NCBI RefSeq assembly: GCF_004803475.1
Contig: NZ_SRKY01000002.1
Location: 496,001 to 560,000 of the forward strand
Direction: 5' to 3'
DNA length: 64,000 nt
DNA from: Aliishimia ponticola
GTDB lineage: Bacteria > Pseudomonadota > Alphaproteobacteria > Rhodobacterales > Rhodobacteraceae
A program made the position numbers and the translations under genes. Under the pieces are notes generated by a model. The model was given only the letters and a program-made list of their open reading frames with translations. It was not told the origin of the DNA and made no database searches. Shown here piece after piece: positions 10,001-18,613 of this stretch. Every line of letters starts with the position of its first letter. Position 1 is the first letter of the stretch.

Positions 10001-11249
10001 AGGCCATGGCGACCGCGAAAGCTGGATGCAGGATGTGTGCCTGCGGGTGCTGGATGTGTCCGGCGCGACCCTGTTGCGCATCACGAAAGGCTCGGGCGGT
10101 GACCGGGTTTGCCTGCTGTCCGCGCAGCGACAGGCGAATGGCAGCGTGGCATTGGACCTGACGGGCGAGATGCCGCAAGCGGTGGACCCGGCCCGTGAAA
10201 TTGCGCTGGTCCAGCCCGATGACATGTCCGTCTTTGTCTGTCTCAGCCCAGTGACGGAGGCGAAGACGCCCGCCGCGGGGGATGCAGAGATCGAAGGGCT
10301 TCTGACCCCGTTATTGAGCGAGTTGCGCCGCGATGCGACCGCCCGGGCGCTGCGGCAAGTCGAGGATCAGCGCGTCGCGCTGCAAACGGCCTATGGCCGG
10401 TTCATTCCGGGCTATCTTCTCAAAACTCTCGGCCATTCAGAGATCGTGGATATCCGCGTCGGCGATTTTGCATCCGACCGGATGACGGTCATGTTCTGCG
10501 ATATGCGCGGCGCCACGGGGATCATGGAAAAGATCGGCGCCAAGGCGAGTATGGAGCTTTTCAACGAGCTATTCATTGCCATTGAAAGCGAGGTGCTTGG
10601 CGCGGGCGGCTATATCGACAACTTCCTGGGCGATGCGGTGCTTGCGCTGTTCAACGCCCCGGCGGAAACCTGTCTGGAAGCGGCTGTCGGGGTGGCGCGC
10701 GCGCTGGAAAAGATTCAGCCGGAGATCGTGGCAAAGGGGCTGCCCGCGCCGGGCTTTGGCATCGGCCTGAGCTGCGGTGAGGTCGTGGTTGGCGCGGTCG
10801 GCGGGCTTAACCAGATCCGCATGGGGGCCATCGGCGATACGCTGAACCTTGCAGCGCGGCTGGAAAGCCTGACGAAACGCTATGGCACCGCTGTTCTGAT
10901 TTCCGAAGACATGGTGGGCGGCGACCCCGGCGGCACTGCGCGGCAGCTGCGGCAGGTCGATCACGTGACCGTCGTGGGCCGCAAGACGCCCGTCCGGCTC
11001 TACGAGGTTATCGATGCGCTTCCACAAGACCGTGCCGCGCGGGTGATGACGCATCTACCGCAATATGATGCCGCGCTTCAGGCGTATTACACCGCCGATT
11101 TCGCCCAAGCCTGCGCCGCGCTGGACCGGTTTCTGGACGGCGTGCCAGAGGATGTGCCCGCCACCCGGCTGCGCGCCCGCGCCGACCATTTCCGACAGAA
11201 CGATCCCGGCCCCGGTTGGAGCGCCATACATGCGCTGAAGGAAAAATAG
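7026..11249 (+). CDS. AAA-type ATPase / TPR-like repeat / class III nucleotide cyclase fusion
   Basis: A 1407-residue cytoplasmic signalling protein. An N-terminal STAND/AAA domain has Walker A GIPGAGKST (residues 48-56) and Walker B VLFLDDLQWAD (about 174-184). A long alpha-helical middle (about 400-950) looks like degenerate TPR repeats. A class III cyclase catalytic domain occupies about 1150-1330, with metal-binding aspartates in FCDMRG and LGDAVLALF and the late motif IGDTLNLAARLESL. Most relatives I know carry the cyclase at the N-terminus, so a C-terminal cyclase is less usual. The base-recognition lysine normally in the YIDKFIGD motif is asparagine here (YIDNFLGD), so nucleotide specificity or activity is uncertain. 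Convergent with the next gene, only 3 bases apart. Probable product cAMP, not certain. Confidence 0.85.
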   Translation: MMTPDIADVALSSAAALPFVGREKIAAGLQNFLLGANRTRPGVAFISGIPGAGKSTLARHAFDCVLDASDWLFSFKYDQFNTAAPAAFFVRALEEMTQEMEAMAPRAREELRRLLIDAVSPNAQLLVSLCPSLGDVLGPQPELIPLAPRENQIRLSFVLRKAIAVMTRRFRRAVLFLDDLQWADAATLTVLTDLVGDTTMGNLTVLCCYRSAVADNATPLRRTIRMAGNPLFDEEVGSFDESDIAELLAQRLNLPPEDALTLSAEIRRSTDATPMAAMNVLELLADEAQGADDHLDLKSAMRAVATMGAQPDGYDLAGKRLSRLDEAAQDLLTISAYIGERIDVPLLMGLTGQTDTQLRARLDILVEQGVVDENKGVYTFAHDTFQRAAYDRDTPLRAHRADLKRSAAQTFEQRYRAGQDTGWLFRSVSLFNEDLGSIGQEEERARIADLNRKATRAALDSGDAARALEFANAGLSITPLDAWRRAPEEMMAAHLDAAEAAYLTNDIARFDALIDTAADHARDSVEWAGAYLLRLQQKVSTVQYEEALDIAIGMLDELGGALPRRASKAQVGISFARTMMLLRGRSMDDLFALPKMSDVRAEKELETLMLAASAAYFAEPNLFALIVFRMVRLSVEKGNSRLSAFGWVCYGLAQCAVVGNVKAGYEYGTLSLRLVEEFKADDLRARVHMLFNTFVRHWSESRDAVADHLYEGERAGQASGDLEFATYCGWHRCCDQFLSGAPVPEVEEALAKVLALGREYNQHKVAFLLAMVQDFLGWLKAPEGAVPDDAAQEAFCERHKDYTSLCYVKMFQGMRHLMAGDAEAALSALQAIDAHFDSLQGQFYVPYYQMLRGLAAAHVNTLRPGAAMRRSVRVSQRKLKAWAARGATDIEPLAEIMAAATAWADGRDGAAIAGFDAVIQNARDGRSPLWVGVLAAQALERLYQRIGSAGQARWAAEQARELGALWGVTLTDGAEPAAAQKAAAPASMPWRAGHGDRESWMQDVCLRVLDVSGATLLRITKGSGGDRVCLLSAQRQANGSVALDLTGEMPQAVDPAREIALVQPDDMSVFVCLSPVTEAKTPAAGDAEIEGLLTPLLSELRRDATARALRQVEDQRVALQTAYGRFIPGYLLKTLGHSEIVDIRVGDFASDRMTVMFCDMRGATGIMEKIGAKASMELFNELFIAIESEVLGAGGYIDNFLGDAVLALFNAPAETCLEAAVGVARALEKIQPEIVAKGLPAPGFGIGLSCGEVVVGAVGGLNQIRMGAIGDTLNLAARLESLTKRYGTAVLISEDMVGGDPGGTARQLRQVDHVTVVGRKTPVRLYEVIDALPQDRAARVMTHLPQYDAALQAYYTADFAQACAALDRFLDGVPEDVPATRLRARADHFRQNDPGPGWSAIHALKEK

Positions 11250-11252
11250 CGC

Positions 11253-12365
11253 CTAACTGCCGCCGCCAACCCAGCGGTCGGTATATTCGCAAAAGCCCTT
11301 TGTATCGATCTGTTCCAACACCTTGCCACCGCCGGGATTTCCGGGGTCCACCTCGCGCAAGGTGCCGGTGAAATGGCAGCCCTGTTCAAAAACGATCAGC
11401 GGGTATTTCCACAGAACCGAGGTATCGGTGACTTGCCAGCTCAGCTGGAGCTCATACTGACCAGTGCCATCGACGGCCTGAAAATCGACGTGTTTCGGAT
11501 AGCTCCAGAACACGCGCCAATGGTCCCAATCGGATTGCTTGGACTGGAAATTATCCTGCGGAAAGAAGATGTCCTTGTCCCCCAGCTTCAAATACGCGGT
11601 CGATTTCTGGAACGCCGCGTGAAAGCCGATATCGAAGGCGGTGTGGTGGTCGTCGGTGGAAAACTGCGCCCAGCTCCAGATGCGTTCGGGCAGCATCCAC
11701 ATTCCCCAATCGTGGTCGTGATAGCCCTTGGCATCCGTCAGTTCGTAATCCTTGCCCTCGACGCTCACTTTGCCGGTAACCTTCGCGGCGGGCATGTAGA
11801 CCAGCCAGCTTGAAATCTCCCACGCGGAATAGCCGGGCACGTCATTCGCCAAAAGCTGCGAGCGGCCCGTGCGATTGAAGGTCAGATCGAACTTGATCTT
11901 TCCGTCACTGCTGGCGGCCACCACGTGATAGGTATCGTCGTCCAGCACCGTCACCGAACTGCCCTTGATCGACACATTGGCGCAGTCTTGTTCGGCGGAG
12001 AAATGGGTGACGTGGTAGAATTCGATATCGGTGTCGACCTGTCCTTCAGGGGTGAAGGCCGCGAAGTTGAGACTGGCGGTGCCCAGATCAAGCTCATTGC
12101 CGGGATTGCAGACAGCGAAGGTCACCATGGCGGTCAGACCGGACGCCGGATCGGTGAAATTGTAGTACCACCATTCGACATAAAAGAGCTTGTGCGAATG
12201 GTCCTTGTAGGCCGCAAAGTGAAAGCCGTCATCCTTGGCGGTAATATCGCAGCCGCTTTTGATGGGACCGGCATGGCGTATCGGTCCGGGCACAGTCGCC
12301 TCGGACGCGCGGGCCATCAGGGCAGAGCGCAATTGCTTGATCAGGTGGGCCGGCGTGTCTGTCAT
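11253..12365 (-). CDS. CrtC/AttH-like lipocalin-fold protein (carotenoid 1,2-hydratase superfamily)
   Basis: A 370-residue protein with the hallmark of the CrtC/AttH superfamily, FYVEWWYYNFTDP near residues 60-72, and a second repeat-like half containing GYHDHDWGMWMLPERIWSWA. Family members include hydroxyneurosporene synthase (water addition to acyclic carotenoid ends) and AttH-like proteins of unknown role. No signal peptide is evident. It lies 21 bases downstream of, and on the same strand as, a phytoene-desaturase-like flavoprotein, so the two are probably cotranscribed. That pairing suggests a polyene or isoprenoid modification, but no phytoene synthase or other crt gene is present, so carotenoid synthesis proper is not shown. 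Confidence 0.75.
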   Translation of the reverse strand: MTDTPAHLIKQLRSALMARASEATVPGPIRHAGPIKSGCDITAKDDGFHFAAYKDHSHKLFYVEWWYYNFTDPASGLTAMVTFAVCNPGNELDLGTASLNFAAFTPEGQVDTDIEFYHVTHFSAEQDCANVSIKGSSVTVLDDDTYHVVAASSDGKIKFDLTFNRTGRSQLLANDVPGYSAWEISSWLVYMPAAKVTGKVSVEGKDYELTDAKGYHDHDWGMWMLPERIWSWAQFSTDDHHTAFDIGFHAAFQKSTAYLKLGDKDIFFPQDNFQSKQSDWDHWRVFWSYPKHVDFQAVDGTGQYELQLSWQVTDTSVLWKYPLIVFEQGCHFTGTLREVDPGNPGGGKVLEQIDTKGFCEYTDRWVGGGS

Positions 12366-12386
12366 GGTGGAATTCCTCGAATGAAA

Positions 12387-14039
12387 TCAGAAGATAAGGC
12401 GACCGTCCCACGGCTTGCCCTGTTCGAAACGATGCTTGTCATGCTCGCGCCACAGCCGCAGCGCATCGGGCATCGGCATGGACCACAAGCGGCATTTCTG
12501 GCCGGTCCAGCCCGTCGCATCGAGAATACCGTTCACTGCGACGCGCGCCGCCTCGTTCGCCGCTTCCATACAGGCCAGATCGGTTTGCGTCTGGACGTAA
12601 TCGGAAGCGAGCGAGAAATTCGCGATGGAGGTCAGCGCCTTGGGCCGCTGTTTCCACGATCCCGGCGTATTGATGAAGAGCGGCTCCAGATTGGCGACGG
12701 GGTGCGGGCGGGCGCTGTGTGACATCTCGATATCGGTATCGATGAACCAACTGTGGATCATGTCGTCACGCAGTATCTCTTTTCCGTCCACGTTCTGGCT
12801 GCGCTTGAGTTCCTGCCAGACCTCATCGGCAATCTGTTGCAGGTCCAGGTCCTTGGCCTTCTTCTTGGGATCGAAGGTGCCGGGGGTGTTCCAGTCGGAA
12901 ATATCCACGGACAGGATACCGCGCACCTTGCCGTCGCCATATTGGGACAGGTCGAGATGCTTCCACAGCTGCGCCTCGGAAATCGACGTGATCGCCCAAG
13001 GGCTGTCCACGTAGAGCGTGTGTCCATCGACGATTTTCACGTCCTCGGTCAGGAAGAACTGAATGCCGTTCATCCAGCGCACGTTCTGGGCCAGATCCTT
13101 GACGCCCTGAAGTTCGGGCGCGGCGCTGAGCAGACCGGTGTCGATTAACGGGTCCAGATGTTCGATCGGAATGGCGCAGACAAAGTAATCGGCCTCGATC
13201 GCGCTGCTGCCTTGCGGCGTTTGCACGGTGACGGATTTGACGCGGTCGCCTTCCATCGTGATGGCAGTGATCACGCTTTGGCTGTGATAGGTGCCGCCAA
13301 GCCGGGTGATTTCAGCGATCCAGGGGTGGATCAGTGCGTCAGTCGTGGGGGCGTTCAGCACGCGGTCGGTGCCTTTGCCGCCGCGGATCATACCATCGGC
13401 GAGCCGGACCTGAATCTGGCCCACAGTCCGGGCGCTGCCCTCTTGCGCGCGTGCAGCAACCAAGGACCGGGACAGTCCTTCGGCCAGAAACTTCTGATAC
13501 TCCGGGCTGCGGTTTTCCGCGTCCACGAAATCCCACCAAGATTGCGGCTCCAGCTCTGCATAGCGGCGTTCTTCGCAAGAGGTCATGACCTGCCACAGCC
13601 GTTCGGCAAAGAATTCAAGGTCCGACATCGGCAGCGGCAGAAAGTGACTGTAGATCTCCTTGATCAGGATTTTCAGATCGAGGATCGACCGGGGAACGCG
13701 GGCCAAAAGATCAATCGGCGGCGCATCATAGCGTGCGATTTCAATGGCTTCCACGCCGATCAGATTGTCTGCGCAGGTCGCGCCATGGGGGCCGAAGGGG
13801 ATGCGGGACATGCTATCGGGCAGATGAACGTAGAACGCCGGGAAGAAGCGAAAGCCATGTTCGCCCGGCAGATCGCGTCGCCCCTGCGTGCCGGAGTCCG
13901 GCACCGGGATGGAACGCGCCTTGCCGCCCGGAATTTTCTTGGCATCGAAGATTTCGACATCAAAGCCGCGCGACGCAAGCTCGTGCCCTGCGGTAAGCCC
14001 GCCAATACCGCCACCCAAGACGGCCACTTTTGTTGCCAC
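12387..14039 (-). CDS. FAD-dependent amine-oxidase/phytoene-desaturase-like flavoprotein
   Basis: A 550-residue protein opening with the FAD-binding Rossmann motif VAVLGGGIGGLTAGHELASRG and the following acidic strand VEIFDAKKIPGGKA, typical of phytoene desaturases and related amine-oxidase-fold enzymes. The DLPGEHGFRFFPAFY segment resembles the 15-cis-phytoene desaturase/zeta-carotene desaturase branch rather than classical bacterial CrtI. The frame is open to 14129, but GTG 14039 is preferred: it starts directly at the Rossmann strand and is preceded by a GGGGGG Shine-Dalgarno-like run. Same strand as the CrtC-like gene, 21 bases apart. The substrate is unknown; a polyene or other isoprenoid is a reasonable guess. 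Confidence 0.72.
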   Translation of the reverse strand: MATKVAVLGGGIGGLTAGHELASRGFDVEIFDAKKIPGGKARSIPVPDSGTQGRRDLPGEHGFRFFPAFYVHLPDSMSRIPFGPHGATCADNLIGVEAIEIARYDAPPIDLLARVPRSILDLKILIKEIYSHFLPLPMSDLEFFAERLWQVMTSCEERRYAELEPQSWWDFVDAENRSPEYQKFLAEGLSRSLVAARAQEGSARTVGQIQVRLADGMIRGGKGTDRVLNAPTTDALIHPWIAEITRLGGTYHSQSVITAITMEGDRVKSVTVQTPQGSSAIEADYFVCAIPIEHLDPLIDTGLLSAAPELQGVKDLAQNVRWMNGIQFFLTEDVKIVDGHTLYVDSPWAITSISEAQLWKHLDLSQYGDGKVRGILSVDISDWNTPGTFDPKKKAKDLDLQQIADEVWQELKRSQNVDGKEILRDDMIHSWFIDTDIEMSHSARPHPVANLEPLFINTPGSWKQRPKALTSIANFSLASDYVQTQTDLACMEAANEAARVAVNGILDATGWTGQKCRLWSMPMPDALRLWREHDKHRFEQGKPWDGRLIF

Positions 14040-14192
14040 GACCCTGTCCCCCCGAAAAAGTGTGCTTAGAAAATATCGCCCGGGCACAAGATATTTCGGC
14101 ACACTGGAAACGGGAGGCGACAGGACCACTCTGCGCCGGGACGCGCTGCCCCGGCAAGCTATTTCTGTACGGCCCCGTTTAGGACGCGCGGA

Positions 14193-15800
14193 TCAGGGAA
14201 AGAGCGGATCGAAAGGCACGAAGCTTTCGGCGCGCGATCGGTTCCACCGCATCCGGTAGCCAAATTCATCCGCGACGTCGTCGTCTTGCAGCAAGAAACC
14301 CTCTGGCTGATAGGGATAGACATCTTCGCCGGTCTTCATATCGCGGTCGCTTTCACGCATCAGCAGGTGATGCGGCAGGAATTGCCGCGGGTGCATCAGA
14401 CCTGCGGCGGCGGTCATCTCGGCAATCGCGTGCAGGGTGTTGGCGTGAAAGCGGGCGACGCGGGGGGCCTTGTCTTCGACAACGACGGCGCGGGCGCGCT
14501 TTGGGTCCTGGGTCGCAACGCCGACCGGACAATGATTGGTGTGACAGGCTTGCCCCTGAATGCAACCGACCGAGAACATGAAGCCGCGCGCGCAATTGGC
14601 CCAATCGGCCCCCAGCGCAAAGATTTTCACAATCGCGAAGGAGGAGACGAGCTTGCCCGATGCGCCCAGCTTGACCTGATCGCGCAGCCCGACGCCGCGC
14701 AGCGTATTGTGGACGAAGGTCAGCCCTTCGACCAAGGGCATACCGAGGTGATCGGCGAATTCCTGCGGCGCGGCCCCGGTGCCGCCTTCCTTGCCGTCAA
14801 CCACGATGAAATCCGGGACGATGCCGGTTTTCAGCATTGCCCGCACGATGCACATGAATTCGCGCCGGTGGCCGATGCACAGCTTGAACCCGACGGGCTT
14901 GCCGTCCGACAGCTCGCGCAGGCGGCCAATGAATTCCATCATTTCGATTGGTGTCGAAAATTCGGGATGCGCCGAGGGGGACACGCAGTCCTCGCCCATC
15001 GGGATGCCGCGCGCCTCGGCGATTTCCGGCGTGATTTTGGCCGCTGGAAGCACACCGCCATGGCCGGGCTTGGCCCCTTGGCTGAGTTTGAGTTCAATCA
15101 TCTTCACTTGCGGATCGGCGGCGGTTTCGCGGAACTTTTCCGGGTCGAACCGGCCCTCCGGTGTGCGGCAGCCGAAATAACCCGACCCGATTTCCCAGAT
15201 CAAATCCGCGCCGCCTTCGCGGTGATAGCGCGAGATGCCCCCTTCGCCCGTGTCATGGGCAAAGCCGCCGCTTTTCGCGCCTTTGTTCAGCGCGAGGATC
15301 GCATTGCCCGACAGCGATCCAAAGCTCATGGCCGAAATGTTCAGGATCGACGCGTCATAGGGGTGCTTGCAATTCGGGCCGCCAATGAGAACGCGGAAAT
15401 TGTTGTCTTCGATCGTGGTGGGCATGGCCGAATGGGTCATCCATTCATAGCCAGCATCATACACACGGCGGCGCGTGCCGAAGGGGCGTTTATCCTCAAC
15501 CCCCTTGGCGCGTTGATAGACCAACGAGCGTTGCTCGCGCGAGAAGGGTTCCTCATCCGCGTCGCTCTCGATCAGGTATTGGCGGATTTCGGGGCGGATG
15601 CCTTCGAAAAGAAAGCGCATATGACCCAGCACGGGATAGTTGCGCAAAATCGCGTGGCTTTTCTGAAAGACGTCATAGATGCCCAGCCCGGTGAGCCAGC
15701 CGAAAAGCGCCAGCGGCAGCAGCGACCAGCCGGAATAGAACAGCCCGATCAGGCTGGCAAAGGCCAAGACGGCGCACAGGATCAGGGGAACGAAACGCAT
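14193..15800 (-). CDS. FMN-binding glutamate synthase-like protein with N-terminal membrane segment
   Basis: A 535-residue protein. Residues 1-45 hold two hydrophobic helices (FVPLILCAVLAFASLIGLF and a second). The rest is the FMN-containing glutamate synthase central domain: NISAMSFGSLSGNAILALN, SQGAKPGHGGVLPAAKI, VDGKEGGTGAAPQEF, and the iron-sulfur region GCIQGQACHTNHCPVGVATQ. It lacks the amidotransferase and GXGXG domains of true GltB, so it is one of the stand-alone GltB-related proteins whose physiological reaction is not established. It is preceded on the same strand by the Mrp operon, after a 97-bp gap, and is probably separately transcribed. Confidence 0.82.
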   Translation of the reverse strand: MRFVPLILCAVLAFASLIGLFYSGWSLLPLALFGWLTGLGIYDVFQKSHAILRNYPVLGHMRFLFEGIRPEIRQYLIESDADEEPFSREQRSLVYQRAKGVEDKRPFGTRRRVYDAGYEWMTHSAMPTTIEDNNFRVLIGGPNCKHPYDASILNISAMSFGSLSGNAILALNKGAKSGGFAHDTGEGGISRYHREGGADLIWEIGSGYFGCRTPEGRFDPEKFRETAADPQVKMIELKLSQGAKPGHGGVLPAAKITPEIAEARGIPMGEDCVSPSAHPEFSTPIEMMEFIGRLRELSDGKPVGFKLCIGHRREFMCIVRAMLKTGIVPDFIVVDGKEGGTGAAPQEFADHLGMPLVEGLTFVHNTLRGVGLRDQVKLGASGKLVSSFAIVKIFALGADWANCARGFMFSVGCIQGQACHTNHCPVGVATQDPKRARAVVVEDKAPRVARFHANTLHAIAEMTAAAGLMHPRQFLPHHLLMRESDRDMKTGEDVYPYQPEGFLLQDDDVADEFGYRMRWNRSRAESFVPFDPLFP

Positions 15801-15897
15801 GGGAAGTCTCTCCGGTCGGGTCAGCGTTCTGTCTCAGGCGCTGCGTTGGCAAAAGCGTGAGCTGTGCCGGCGCGCAAAGCGGGGCACATGCGCGGGA

Positions 15898-16290
15898 TCA
15901 CTCCTTGGGGTCCGTCACCGGATCGGGCGCGGACATCGGCGGGTCGTCATAGACCGTCCAGCCATAGTCACGGCCGGAATCGGGGACTTCATCCTCGGCG
16001 ACATGTTTGGCCATATAGGTCTTGGCGATGAAGTTGGCGGTGATCGGCGCGGTCAGGAACAAGAAGAGCGTGATCAGCAATTCGTGGAACGACAGATGCC
16101 CCTGCACGGCATAATTGTGCAGAAGCGACGCGATCAGAACGCTGCCGATCCCGATGGTCGTGGCCTTGGTCGGCGCATGGAGCCGTTGCATCGTGTCGCG
16201 CAGCTTGATCATGCCATAGGAACCGATCAGACCGAACAGGCCCGCAATGACCAGAAGGGCAGAGATGACGATTTCAATGATGTCCGGCAT
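15898..16290 (-). CDS. mnhG: Mrp/Pha-type cation:proton antiporter subunit G
   Basis: A 130-residue small membrane protein with three hydrophobic segments and the MnhG motif GSYGMIKLRDTMQRLHAPTK. The C-terminal ~35 residues are hydrophilic. Last gene of the six-gene Mrp operon, in the standard order after E and F. Subunit G is required for assembly of the multisubunit Na+(K+)/H+ antiporter in the cytoplasmic membrane, where it supports pH and salt homeostasis. Confidence 0.93.
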   Translation of the reverse strand: MPDIIEIVISALLVIAGLFGLIGSYGMIKLRDTMQRLHAPTKATTIGIGSVLIASLLHNYAVQGHLSFHELLITLFLFLTAPITANFIAKTYMAKHVAEDEVPDSGRDYGWTVYDDPPMSAPDPVTDPKE

Positions 16291-16296
16291 GATCCC

Positions 16297-16566
16297 TCAC
16301 TCGATGATATCGCCGCGCAGTTCAAAGCGGCAATAGGCGACGGTTGAGACGAACCCGACCATCGCGATCAGCACGGCGGCTTCGAAATAGACGGGCGTTC
16401 CCTGATAGACCCCGTAAAGGATCAACAAGGCCAGCGCGTTGATCACCATCGTATCCAGCGCAAGGATACGGTCGGCGGATGTCGGGCCAAGCGTCATGCG
16501 CCAGAAGTTCAGCAAGGTGCCGAGGCTGAAGCAGCCAAGGGCAAAGGCAAGGGCGGTTTCAATCAT
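16297..16566 (-). CDS. mnhF: Mrp/Pha-type antiporter subunit F
   Basis: An 89-residue protein with three transmembrane helices and the F-subunit signature GPTSADRILALDTMVINALAL (residues about 28-48). It starts on the stop codon of subunit E and ends 6 bases before subunit G, so it is translationally coupled in the operon. Small structural subunit of the antiporter complex. Confidence 0.93.
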   Translation of the reverse strand: MIETALAFALGCFSLGTLLNFWRMTLGPTSADRILALDTMVINALALLILYGVYQGTPVYFEAAVLIAMVGFVSTVAYCRFELRGDIIE

Positions 16567-17054
16567 CAGAACATCTCCAGCAGGCGGCGTTCATAGCGGG
16601 ATTTGATGGTATCGCGGACCTCGTCCGGATCGTCGGTATGAAGGCAGTGGACAAGGATACAGCCAGCATCGGCCGATAGCGTGGCAGAGACCGTGCCCGG
16701 CGTCATGGTGATGGTCCCGGCCAGCATCGTGATGGCCTCGGGCGAGGTAAGATCAAGCGGCACCCGCACCCACTCAGAGCGGATATTGTCGCGACGCTTG
16801 AACAGGATGATCAGCGCCACCTGCACATTGGCAACGACGATATCCCAAAGGACCAGCAGAAAATATCCGATGAACAGCCATGGTTTGCGCAAGCTCGGTC
16901 GGTCTGGCCAATAGGCCGCGGTCAAAAGCGGGATCGCCCAACCGAAGAGCAGGCCAAGGATCACATTGCCCAGCGTCACCGTATTCACGAGCGCCAGCCA
17001 GACCATGGCAAGGGCAAGGCTGAGCAGCGGGTGGGGGAGCAGGCGCATGGTCAA
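16566..17054 (-). CDS. mnhE: Mrp/Pha-type antiporter subunit E
   Basis: A 162-residue protein with N-terminal hydrophobic helices and the typical E-subunit C-terminal part: SEWVRVPLDLTSPEAITMLA then TITMTPGTVSATLSADAG and a short soluble tail with LVHCLHT. It overlaps the end of subunit D by 4 bases and the start of subunit F by 1. Membrane subunit of the Mrp complex. Confidence 0.93.
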   Translation of the reverse strand: MTMRLLPHPLLSLALAMVWLALVNTVTLGNVILGLLFGWAIPLLTAAYWPDRPSLRKPWLFIGYFLLVLWDIVVANVQVALIILFKRRDNIRSEWVRVPLDLTSPEAITMLAGTITMTPGTVSATLSADAGCILVHCLHTDDPDEVRDTIKSRYERRLLEMF

Positions 17055-18613
17055 TGCTCCTTCTTGATGATCTTGGTGCCGGTCGGATCCAGAACCGTCG
17101 AGATATAGCTTTCGCGGTCGAACAGCTGGGCGGAGGTTTTCTCAAGGTAGTTTGTCAGCGGACCGGCGATGATGGCAAGTCCGGCAAGCAGGCCCAACAG
17201 CGCCATGGAAGGCGCGATTTCCCAAGGCCGGGCACTTGGCGCCGTGACGAGCATCTCTTCCTGGTCGGTCATCAGGTCCGGGTCTTGCATGTCCTGCCCG
17301 GTGGAGCGCCAGAACACCATGCTGCCTGCACGGGCAAAGCCGACAATGGTGATGAGCGAGCCAAGCAGGATCGCCGCCCAGGCCCATGCCATCTGGCCCG
17401 GTGCGCGCAGCGCATCCAGCACCAGCAACTTGCCCAGAAAACCCGACAGGGGCGGCATCCCCGCCATCGCGATCGCGGCCCCGAAGAACAGCGCGGCAAA
17501 CAGGCCGTTCTGGACCGTCGGCAACATGGGGGACAGCAGGTCATCCTTGCGCCGCGATACGACAAGGTCGGCGATCAGGAACAGCGCGGCCGCAGCAAAG
17601 GTGGAGTGGACAAGGTAGTACAGCGCGGCGGTCGTCGCCTCCGGCGTGAAGGCAGCAATGGCCAGCATCAGCGTGCCCATCGACCCGATCACGGAATAGG
17701 CGATCAGCGGCATCAAGCGCCGCGCGCCAAGCACGCCGAACGCGCCAAGGGCTACAGTCACCAGTGCTGCCGGGAACAGCCAGTCGGGGCCGATATCCTC
17801 GGTCGCGGCGATGCCGGGGCCGAATGCGATCGTGTAGACGCGCAGGATGGCATAGGCCCCCACTTTCGTCATGATGGCGAAAAGGGCCGCGACCGGGGCG
17901 GGGGCGTTCGCATAGGTGCCCGGCAGCCAGAATTGTACGGGGAACAGCGCGGCTTTCACAGCGAAGACCATCATCAGCAGCATGGCCGCAACGCGCGCCA
18001 AAGCCGCTTCATCGGCGGGCAGCGCCTGCATCTTCAGGGCGATATCCGCGATGTTCAGCGTTCCAACCGTGGCGTACAGCACGCCAAGGCCAAACAGGAA
18101 CAGCGTCGATCCGGCGAGGTTGATGATGATGTATTGCAGCCCGGCGCGGGTCCGCTGTTTGCCGCCGCCATGGATCATCAATCCGTAAGACGCGATCAGC
18201 AGCACCTCGAAGAAAACGAACAGGTTGAACACGTCGCCAGTCAGGAACGCGCCGCAAATACCCATCAGTTGGAACTGGAAAAGCGCGTGGAAATGCCGCC
18301 CCTTCGCGTCCCAGCCGGTTGCAACCGCATGGGTCAGTACGATCAGGCCCAGCACGCTGGTGACCAGCACCAGCAAGGCCGACAGGTGATCCAGCACCAG
18401 AACGATGCCATAGGGCGCGGGCCAATCGCCCAGACGATAGACAAGAATGTCGCCATCCATGACCAGCAGCGTCTGCACGATGGCAATCGCCACCAGACCA
18501 ATGCTGCCGAACAGCGAGGCAATACGCGCCAGCGAGATATCGTGGCGCATCACATAGGCGATCAGCGGGGCCAGCAGTGCCGGCAGAATGACGGGGGCAA
18601 TGATCCAGTGCAT
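17051..18613 (-). CDS. mnhD: Mrp/Pha-type antiporter subunit D
   Basis: A 520-residue polytopic membrane protein of the NuoN/NuoM antiporter-like family with the conserved FAVKAALFPVQFWLPGTYAN segment (about residues 220-240), whose lysine is part of the proton path. The order downstream of C and upstream of E identifies it as subunit D. It overlaps C by one base and E by four. Together with subunit A it forms the ion-translocating part of the complex. Confidence 0.93.
   Translation of the reverse strand: MHWIIAPVILPALLAPLIAYVMRHDISLARIASLFGSIGLVAIAIVQTLLVMDGDILVYRLGDWPAPYGIVLVLDHLSALLVLVTSVLGLIVLTHAVATGWDAKGRHFHALFQFQLMGICGAFLTGDVFNLFVFFEVLLIASYGLMIHGGGKQRTRAGLQYIIINLAGSTLFLFGLGVLYATVGTLNIADIALKMQALPADEAALARVAAMLLMMVFAVKAALFPVQFWLPGTYANAPAPVAALFAIMTKVGAYAILRVYTIAFGPGIAATEDIGPDWLFPAALVTVALGAFGVLGARRLMPLIAYSVIGSMGTLMLAIAAFTPEATTAALYYLVHSTFAAAALFLIADLVVSRRKDDLLSPMLPTVQNGLFAALFFGAAIAMAGMPPLSGFLGKLLVLDALRAPGQMAWAWAAILLGSLITIVGFARAGSMVFWRSTGQDMQDPDLMTDQEEMLVTAPSARPWEIAPSMALLGLLAGLAIIAGPLTNYLEKTSAQLFDRESYISTVLDPTGTKIIKKEH

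Noticed and set aside
8097-10178. A 693-codon minus-strand frame inside the AAA/cyclase gene
   Set aside because: Antisense shadow of the plus-strand gene; composition is low-complexity and no family is recognisable.
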